Positions 56,524 to 64,000 of a DNA stretch of 64,000 nucleotides are shown piece after piece. The stretch is taken from assembly GCF_015706575.1 (NCBI RefSeq), contig NW_024037074.1, positions 30,865,334 to 30,929,333 of the forward strand. The letters run 5' to 3'. Every line of letters begins with the position of its first letter. Positions within the stretch are counted from its first letter, which is position 1. The position numbers and the translations under genes are program-made. Source of the DNA: Patiria miniata (Eukaryota; Echinodermata; Asteroidea; Valvatida; Asterinidae). The notes below the pieces were generated by a model. The model was not told the origin of the DNA and did not search any database. It saw nothing but the letters and a program-made list of their open reading frames with translations.

Positions 56524-56923
56524 GTAGGCACAGGGTACCAGCCTATGGCACAATAACAGATGTAGTTGCTGTAAGGTAGGCATTGGGTACTAGACAATTG
56601 CTTGCACAGGGTGTTGCTTCCAAAAGAAAACTGCACAAAGACAAATGGTACCCTACATTTAACTCGAACTCCAGATACCTCACATTTTTTTATCCATTCC
56701 CTTAAGATTTGGCTTAACGAGAGTTTACTATACATGTACACTTGGAGTGTGTCTTTATTTTCCCTTTGAGAGCCACAAACTATTTATAACTATGATATAA
56801 AATAGGATTACATACAGATGTAAATGTCATCATCAAGTATAACTAAATAAGTGCAATTATTTTCCTTTGAAGAAGGAATTTGACCATATTTTCTTTGCCT
56901 TTTCTGTTCTTCCCCTGTAACAG

Positions 56924-57094
56924 AGCCAGGCCCGCCGTCTGATCTCATGGTGCTGGCCGATTCCTCCAGCCGACTCATCGTGTCCTGGGGCCTGCCCAAG
57001 AAACCCAACAGTAACATCGTGGAGTACCTGGTGCGCTGGCAGAAACAGGAACTGGAAGTCAACATGTTCAGCACGCGGGACTTCTGCAGAGAAA
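56924..57094 (+). CDS. INSR: Insulin-receptor-like exon: FnIII-2, N-terminal part
   Basis: The acceptor is cttcccctgtaacag. AG completes GAG (Glu), then PGPPSDLMVLADSSSRLIVS, WGLPKKPNSNIVEYLVRWQK and QELEVNMFSTRDFCRE. The exon ends in phase 1 at gtaaga. Human: [40 protein letters not shown] and ELFELDYC. The SSSRLIVSW and NGNI-type strands and the final Cys before the insert domain are preserved. The 171-base length is within three bases of the human exon as I recall it. Confidence 0.95.
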
Positions 57095-57789
57095 GTAAGA
57101 GAAAAATGAACGATGTAGGCCAAATACAAAAAAAATTTCTCGTCCAAACTCTTTGGATAAGAGTAGGATGTGGGTCTTTTTTCCTTCTATTTTTTCCAAT
57201 GACGGATTCAAGATTTCAGATGGTCTTTTCAAGACATGCACCACTTTCTGGTGAATTTTTTTTTCTGGACGGCGGATGATGTTTTTCTCAAAGTTACCAT
57301 CACTTTCCTAAGACTAGCTTTTTAACCTGAAAATTTCTACTCATTCATGTTGGACACAAATATTACGGCATAAAATATTTCTGATGGTGAAAATATCAGA
57401 GAATATGAAATATTTCGCTGTTAAAAGTGAACATTTAAAAAAAGAAAATGAAAAATGATTTCTTACACATTTTTGGATTATTTTCGGCCCAACCATTTAT
57501 TCAGGTGGATCTTTTTGTGCGCATTGTAGGGGAAAGAAAAAATCTCAAAATAAAAGCGTCTAAAACGAAAAAAAATTTTTATATTTTTTTAATTGATATA
57601 AAAATAAAATTTAGAACTTGTTTGGAGAAAAAGAAAATTGTCTTTGTTAAAGAGCACAGTGACACCAATTTTAAAAGCATATAGGATCATTTGCATTTAT
57701 CCTAAAAGTGACCTACCAAAGTATTATCAAAATGCTAACTTGGATTAAAGATCATACTGGTATTAACCCCCCCCCCCCCTCTTTCATCT

Positions 57790-57973
57790 TAAATGGGGTC
57801 AGGGAACCAGACTACAAGAACGTAATTGGTTTTCTTGGTTTTTCCAGCGTCTCTAAGGCCAAAACGTGAAACAAGTCAGTTATACAATATTTCCTATAAC
57901 CTACTAATCCTCTAAATCCATTTATTTCTGAAGATTGCAGCAAAAGGCAAATGGTTGTACATTCCCTTTAACA
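57790..57973 (+). mobile_element. MITE of the AAAGGGAA family, truncated, next to an exon
   Basis: GGGGTCAGGGAACCAGACTA through GCAAATGGTTGTACATTCCC matches the right end of 48071-48601. It ends about 28 bp before the acceptor of the insert-domain exon (58001), so its TTTAAC-containing end may lie at the branch-point position. Confidence 0.75.
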
Positions 57974-58000
57974 GCCTTTGCTTTTTTGTCCTCATGGTAG

Positions 58001-58187
58001 AACCGCCAACTCTGGTGTCGGGGATCATAGTCAAACCGGAGGAGGAAACCACCGATATGAACCAGACATGTCAGCATGGATGCTGCGCCTGCCCCAAGGA
58101 CAAAGAGCAACTCAAGTTGGAAGAAGAAGAGGCGTTGTTCCAAAAACAATTTGAGAACTTCTTGCACAATCACGTCTTTATTCAGAG
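58001..58187 (+). CDS. INSR: Insulin-receptor-like exon: FnIII-2 insert domain with alpha-CT helix
   Basis: The exon starts after gtcctcatggtag with AA (completing AAA) and ends in phase 2 (AG) at gtatgg. The peptide includes PPTLVSGIIVKPEEE, CQHGCCACPKDKEQLKLEEE and EALFQKQFENFLHNHVFIQR. Human INSR has [20 protein letters not shown] and FRKTFEDYLHNVVFVPR. The CCAC triplet corresponds to the inter-alpha-chain cysteines. KQFENFLHNHVFIQR is the alpha-CT helix that in the known receptor lies on L1 and contacts insulin; the key Phe and the LHN are kept. The exon stops exactly where human exon 10 stops, next to the alternatively spliced exon 11. A partial MITE (57790-57973) ends about 28 bp upstream of the acceptor. 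Confidence 0.96.
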
Positions 58188-59259
58188 GTATGGCTGCAGC
58201 ATATTGCAATACAGACATCACAATGTCGAAAATTTCAAGTGATTGACACAGTAAAATACACAAATAATTATTTGTAATTTACATGAAGAATGTTGCATAC
58301 CTGCCAATATTGGTGCTGTAGGGCACTACATCATCGTTACACCTGCTCATCGCGCCTATGAAAACATTCCAAAAACAATCTCGGCTCCCTAGGAAGTGTA
58401 CAGCTTGATGCTGCCATTTTGCTATGGCGCAAACGAAAAATTTAAACGCTTGCCATTTTTGCCCTCACAAGAACAACACCCCCCCCCCAAAAAAAAATAC
58501 AAGCAAAACACAAAAGTAAAAACCATTAAATTCACTGATGGTGTTATGAAAATGATATTGTCACATGTTTTAACACTACACATTAATTTTGTGTGTGCAG
58601 AAAATACTCTTATCACAGTTTCTTGAAACAAGAAGACATTTCCAAAAGAAAGGAATTTCGGCTGTTATGATACGAACAGTTGATATGTCCAGGAAACGCT
58701 TTACACTTTCATGATTTATTAAGTTTCAAAACTGTTGCAAGCTTCTTTTTTTAGTACATTTTAATTCAATTTTTTTCTTGTGTTATTTCTTGTGTGCCAT
58801 AGAATATTTGCTTTCTTAAGCATGGAAAATAAAAAACTTTAGTTCCAGATTTTTAAAAGAAAAAAGTACATGGCACAAACTGAACATAAAACACACAGCA
58901 TAATCACAAAAACAGCAGGACCAAAATTCCACAATAGCTAAACAAGCAATTTTTAAATTTTACGATCTTTCACTTAAACAAAAATTAGTCATGCTAACAG
59001 TCCGATTGTGAGTTGATGAATATCTCTGAAGCATCATGATGTACTGGTATAATGGTGCATTCAACCTGACAAAATTGATAGAATCTTTCACCAACGCATA
59101 TTGCCAGACGAACTGTATACGGATTATATCTAGTGAATTTTTCTCTCTCCATATTTAGTGTTTTGCGTCATTTTAATTGCAAATGTGTTTCAGAGAAAGT
59201 GTTTTGTAAGTTTTCGAATGAAAATATCAAAAGGGTCATCATACGGCTAGAAACTTTAA

Positions 59260-59751
59260 AGAGGTTGTGGAATGCTCGAAGACATTTCTGTCATTTTTCG
59301 GGTATACACGTATGTAGCCTAAGGTGTGATGAAATAAAAACGACTATTGTTTCTGTCATAAAATGAGTACAAAAGGTACTTTTGAGAGCTGTTTTTCAAG
59401 TCCTGTTATGCCTGTTTCGACCCGAACGTGCAATTTGTGTAAAAGTCGTCGTTGCGGGCAGCAAACAAAACACAGTAAATCGTGACGTAATAAACAGGAC
59501 TCCCGATGCAGAGTAGCATATACGAGTCCTGTTTATTATGTCACGATTTACTGTGTTTTGTTTGCTGCCCGCAACGACGACTTTTACACAAATTGCACGT
59601 TCGGGTCGAAACAGGACCTGAAAAACAGCTCTCAAAAGTACCTTTTGTACTCATTTCATGACAGAAACAATAGTCGTTTTTATTTCATCACACCTTAGGC
59701 TACATATACCCAAAAAATGACGGAAATGTCTTCGAGCATTCCACAACCTCT
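59260..59751. mobile_element. 492-bp near-perfect palindromic MITE with TTAA target
   Basis: Almost the whole element is one inverted repeat: AGAGGTTGTGGAATGCTCGA at the left and its inverse at the right. The arms are about 235 bp with few mismatches around a short centre (about 59500-59520). TTAA flanks both ends (59256-59259, 59752-59755). The arms contain GACCCGAACGTGCAATTTGT and ACGACGACTTTTACAC words. No coding frame. High arm identity indicates youth or ongoing arm homogenisation. Confidence 0.9.
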
Positions 59752-60181
59752 TTAACTTTCGGAGTGCATATGACGAAAAACACCCCAGCAATCCCTAAAC
59801 CCAGCCAAAACCAAAACATGCCAGCATCCTATCAGCATTGCTGATCCTCTTTTAAGAACATATGCACTGACGATAATAATTTCTAGTGTCGTAGTGAAGT
59901 CCTTTTTCCGAGTCTGACATGTGCAGTTAAATATAATGTTATACAATCAGAGACCATGGAGCAAATTGGGGGATGTTCCAGTTGTTTTCTTAAGCCTACA
60001 TGTATGTCACAAGAAATGGAAGGCTTAATTGTTCTTAAGGTTGGTTTCGAATACCTGGTTACCAAAATCGAAATCGAATAGTGGAGCTCAAACCCAATGT
60101 GAAAAAATCCGGATTTATATCCCACCACTACTTTTTAACATATTGATCCTGAATGCTACATGACTAATGTGATTACATTAA

Positions 60182-60677
60182 CTCTTTCAGTGCCCGCAAA
60201 ATTTGAAAAGTTTAACCCTAATGTGCCCAACTTTGAGCGTTTTTTTTTTTATTGTTCAAAATTCTGTGTAAAAAAAAAGTAAATCAGTTTTACTCGCTAA
60301 ATTTTTTGTTGTTGCTCTTTGGTATATCCTTGGTACATTGGAAAGTCAATGGTAGTCCCGTACACATAGTGATACACCCTGAAACACTGTCCTGCACACA
60401 GGGGAATTCCGCACTTTTTGCGGAAAATACAAGTGTCAGTGCTGCGCCCTCTCGCAAGAACTCGAATGAAACAAATAAATACAGGTCGTACCTGAATGAA
60501 AATGGTATTATTAGAAAGAGCAAGAGCGCCCCCTTGTGATAAGATGCTTACTCTACCTCGTTCATGTACGAGGTTTGGCGATTTTAAGTACGACCATTAC
60601 CTCGTACATGTACGAGGTTTGGCGATTTTGAACTAACAAATATACCTCGTACATGTACGGCTTTGGCACTGAAAGAG
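60182..60677. mobile_element. 496-bp TTAA-flanked MITE, CTCTTTCAGTGCC ends
   Basis: Perfect 13-bp ends CTCTTTCAGTGCC / GGCACTGAAAGAG inside TTAA duplications (60178-60181, 60678-60681). Near the right end are three CCTCGTACATGTACGAGG-type palindromes, two of them followed by TTTGGCGATTTT. A 95-codon plus frame (60252-60539) with a hydrophobic N-terminal stretch lies inside but has no recognised family. Probably piggyBac- or Kolobok-related. Confidence 0.85.
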
Positions 60678-62039
60678 TTAATATACAGATGCTCTTAACT
60701 ACAGGGTTATTTAACAACTAACTTTCCTGTTTTATATCCCTTTAACAAGCTGCTTGTTTTTACCCTCATTTCAAGCCACCATCGCATTATAGTGTCTCCA
60801 GCATTCCAGGGAGACCAATCAAAGTGCTTATTAGAAGACCCAATCAGTTCATCGGAATCAAAAAGCAACTTGTAGAAAGAGTCTACATGTAGATCGAGAA
60901 ACCATTTCATTTGTAGGCAGATCCATGCTGTTTGCTCGTATGCCTCCATGAAAAGAAATTACATCGTTGAGGCTTGTTGCCACGGTTACGCATCATGTGT
61001 TAGCCCCCATCTCATCCATTTGAAAATAGTGTGTGTTAGTCAGTGGACCAGTCGTAGAGGCGCCACATTTCATAGTTATGCCTAGTTTACGTAAACATGC
61101 TCCGCTTCTAAAAACAAAATCAGAATGGGTGAACTTCTTTGAAAGTCCGCTCTGTTTTTGTTTCGTCAAATTTCATTCTCTGCATAAAGAGCGTGAACAT
61201 TGTCATCTTGTTGCATCAGTGCTCAAAACAAAACAAAATAAAAAAGTCGTGGGCTAAAATCATCTTGTGTTGTTAAAAGTCAGAACAATTTTGTTCAATT
61301 CATCTTTATTTACTTTCCTTCAGCCAATTTATAATTCTTGATTATGTTGATCTATTTCTAGTATGCGTTAATTTGGAAGCTAAAAAACTAAGCAGCATTT
61401 GTTTAGGGAACTAAAACTTTTATTTGATATGTAGATACATGAAGCCAAAAGGTTTTCTATAAATTGCAAAAAGAAAATTTTTGATCAAAGTAAAGAATTC
61501 CTCCTTATCATTTAGTGCTTGGTTTGAAGGATTTGAACGATAGTCTACATAATTGAATGACTCATGAACATAACATGCATTTATTTTGGGTTGCACATGT
61601 TTATTTTTTTGGATTGGTCAGCTAATTTCATTGGGTCAAAGGTGGTGGTCAATTAATTCATTTTAATTATTGGAAAAACTAACTTTTTTTCAGTTGAGGG
61701 ACATTCTCATCAGTTCATACCTTTGAATCTTGATTTGGGTCTCATAAGATGGGTTTGGTGGAAAAGCACAATCCGCAGAATTTCTTGCTTTTAATTCTGC
61801 AATTTTATAATCTCGACTTTGCGTTCCGAGTCGAGCTCTGACCGCATCCCAAAAACTGACTTACACCTAGGAACGACTGATGCTATTTTAACCAAAAAAA
61901 CCAAAAATAATTGACTAATCTTCTAATTTGCCTAACCCTAACGTCGCCTCTCTCTCTCCCTCTTTTTGGGATTTCCTCCTTGTTTTCCCGCCTTCTTTCC
62001 TTCTCCATCCATCCAATGCACCACTTTCCTTTCTTCTGA

Positions 62040-62480
62040 TTCCTCACACGACACTTATTAAAGGGATTACGGCCTGTTAAACCGAACGAGCGTCAGGTAA
62101 GGTGCCGGTGCCTTGTTGGTCATGTCTCCGATAAATTGATCATTAATTTGCATCCGTATGGCTGTTAATACCTCGACCAGACTCACTCCCTGTGTTTTAT
62201 AGCTGGGAATGGTTTAGCAGCACCGCATTTTTTTTGGACTGCTTTTTTTGGTTTTGCTTAAATGCTTTGCAGTGTTTAGCTTTTAATGTTTGTGTATTTT
62301 TTTGCAGGGGCGCTTTGCTGAATCACTCATTTGCATAAATTTGCATAAATGTGCATGTGTTTGCCAAAGGCCACACCCACGCAACACCTGCATGATGTAG
62401 ATGCACCATGTATATTTATACAGTTTTTCTCTATCAGGAGTGGAATTATATATAAAGAGATGATATACCGGTATTACTCG
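62040..62480. promoter_or_regulatory. Octamer-motif cluster, candidate enhancer
   Basis: Unique DNA with ATTTGCAT (inverse of the octamer ATGCAAAT) at 62329-62336 and 62339-62346, AATTTGCAT at 62145-62153 and a related ATGTGCAT at 62349. TGATCATTAATTT homeobox-like words are next to the first. The 10-bp spacing of the tandem pair equals one helical turn. Confidence 0.35.
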
Positions 62481-64000
62481 GTGTGCTAAGTGATAATGTT
62501 CTCCGGAGTTGGTTCCCTATATAAATGTTCTTGTGCACACACTTTCAGAGCCAGAGTTTAAATTAAAAGTGAATTAAGTGTAAGCAACAAGCACTTACAT
62601 GTATGTCAGTACAGTCCCAAATTGTGGTTATAGGCACATTTGCCCGAATATTTTCTTTGTAATGCATTTTGTCTATTGTTTGCACCAGAAAATAGTGTAC
62701 ACGGACTGTCATAGTGTCTATTATGTGTGGCTTGGATTCAACATATTCTTGTAATTTTGTGACTTGATTTCACATGGACTCCACAAATATACGCCGGACC
62801 ACGGAAATGTACGCTGGCCCAATGGGCCATATTGGCTTGTGACAGACATTTTGTCGTGTCCGTGCATCAAGGTCATATCTCCTAAAATGATGTGTGACGT
62901 CACGTACATGAAATGCGAGTTTTCAATGTCAAAAGGTCGTTATGCATTTCGCTTAAAAATAACCACGTGTAAACACAAAGTCAATGATATGACTTTGTTG
63001 CAGATTCGAATTACGACCTCGTTGCACTGACGCGACGATGTGTATCCCATGAGTCCACCAAAATCCTCCATTCTGGAGGGGTAAAACCCTTTCTTTATGC
63101 CTGTTTCAAGGAACAACATCAATCCCAATTTAACATCACAGTGGCTGGGCCCTACATCCATCAAGCCAGCAAAATCCTTCAAAAAAAAAACCTTGGAAGG
63201 TCATGGCCGATTCACACACCATGCACCCTCGAATCCAAAGGCAAATTAAATGTCTTTTTACATCCACAACAAGAGTTGAAAATGTGATAATTTCTTGTGA
63301 ATTTAATAGTGCGAACTGTTGCCGTGACAACACAAGTTCACTTTTGTGTTTGCATGATTTGTGCAGGGCATGAATCTGCCCTCAGGATCAATCGCTTTAC
63401 CCCTTTAGGTCGTGCAGTCTTCTGAAATTTCTCAACAGTCGGTCTGTCATTGTATTATTTCCTCTCTACCTGAGGTCAAAGTTCAGGGGTCAAGTGACCT
63501 CTCCTGGGTCAAGTGACCTCTTGTTGATCCTGATTGCAGCAATTCAACAAAAACAAAAGAGAGACATTTTAGTGCAGGTGCATTGGTGTGCTTGGTGATG
63601 AAGGCTACTTTTTCGTAGCTTGTCCTTTGGGTTTTTTTTTTTAATTAGTTTATTAGATTTTGGTCTTTTTTTATCAGTGATTTAGTTTTGTTTCTTTGTT
63701 TTTTGGGTCATTCCATAAATTTGGGGTCCAAGTTTTTATCAGTGTTCCTGTAACATCTAACATAAGATTTTGTTAAATCAGGCCACATTCTTTTAACTTC
63801 TATAGTCCAAGAGAAATTAAGCCAATTTACCTGCCCAACAAAAAAAAGTCAATTTTAATGACACTCGCATGACAAATTCAATACACAGGTCTGATGTAAC
63901 AGTTACATGTACACACAAAATGTCCCACTTTCAGATCCCACACCATGGAATGACCCTTGGAGAAAGCATTAGTGACTTTTCACATAACGTTTCGTTGGTT

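Larger units (their letters stand above)
43840..58187 (+). other. INSR: Partial insulin/IGF-receptor-family gene, nine internal exons
   Basis: Nine exons in order give a continuous 489-codon reading frame that matches the human insulin receptor from the end of the CR region through L2, FnIII-1 and FnIII-2 to the alpha-subunit C-terminal (alpha-CT) helix. In the known family this ectodomain binds insulin-like peptides at the cell surface, and a cytoplasmic tyrosine kinase (not in this window) signals through IRS/PI3K-Akt. Introns inside the window are 457, 903, 7804, 663, 1254, 490, 400 and 906 bp. All are GT-AG and their phases match. The L1 exon upstream and the cleavage-site, FnIII-3, transmembrane and kinase exons downstream are missing because the window ends, not because the gene looks damaged. 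Invertebrates usually have a single INSR/IGF1R/INSRR co-orthologue, so the symbol stands for that family. Confidence 0.95.
58188..64000 (+). other. Start of the next receptor intron, cut by the window end
   Basis: No further exon is seen in 5.8 kb. The next expected coding features (the RKRR-type cleavage site, FnIII-3, transmembrane and kinase) are absent on the plus strand. 58188-59255 and 60690-62035 are AT-rich unique DNA without a recognised feature, and 62480-64000 is AT-rich with short T- and A-runs. A weak fragment of the GGAGGATT family lies at about 63055-63185. Confidence 0.75.

Noticed and set aside
60252-60539. 95-codon frame with a signal-like N-terminus
   Set aside because: It sits inside a TTAA-flanked MITE, has no homologue I recognise, and nothing else supports translation.
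58188-64000. A further receptor exon (cleavage site or FnIII-3)
   Set aside because: No RKRR-type or FnIII-3 sequence with proper splice borders was found on the plus strand. The CAG/GTAAGG at about 62097 has no matching coding sequence upstream.

Overview
The window is eukaryotic DNA of low gene density, AT-rich and full of repeats. It carries one recognisable gene on the + strand: nine consecutive internal exons (43840 to 58187) of an insulin/IGF-receptor-family receptor tyrosine kinase. They encode the end of the furin-like cysteine-rich (CR) region, the second receptor L domain (L2), FnIII-1, and FnIII-2 with the start of the insert domain. All nine exons have GT-AG borders and the splice phases chain without conflict (1-0, 0-1, 1-1, 1-2, 2-1, 1-2, 2-1, 1-1, 1-2, given as phase in and phase out). 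Together they make one 1471-base stretch, 489 complete codons, that aligns in order with human INSR/IGF1R. The gene is cut at both ends. No L1 or signal-peptide exon is visible upstream. The protease cleavage site, FnIII-3, transmembrane and kinase exons must lie beyond base 64000.

Organism: a marine invertebrate, most likely a deuterostome and perhaps an echinoderm. The evidence is the receptor sequence and exon layout, very frequent TACATGTA and TACCGGTA palindromes, and repeat types known from echinoderm-like genomes. The placement is an inference and I hold it loosely.

Layout. Bases 1-43839 look like the intron 5' of the first CR exon. It holds a tRNA-derived SINE, many non-autonomous DNA transposons, a 2.67-kb foldback element with 20-bp tandem repeats in its arms (20706-23371), G-rich and GAGTC/GAGTAC minisatellites, a tandem duplication with regulatory-type motifs and a duplicated exon-like 66-mer (28670-30086), two CpG-richer unique islands (34380-34680, 36170-36640) and a large palindromic array (39931-40280). 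Bases 43840-45613 hold three exons. A 7.8-kb repeat-rich intron follows (45614-53417), then six exons (53418-58187), then at least 5.8 kb of the next intron with a near-perfect 492-bp palindromic element (59260-59751), another TTAA-flanked element and an octamer-motif cluster.

No bacterial-type operons, CRISPR arrays, rRNA genes, intact tRNA genes or autonomous transposon coding regions were seen. Most other open frames are chance or low-complexity frames. Coordinates of repeats without clear ends are approximate.
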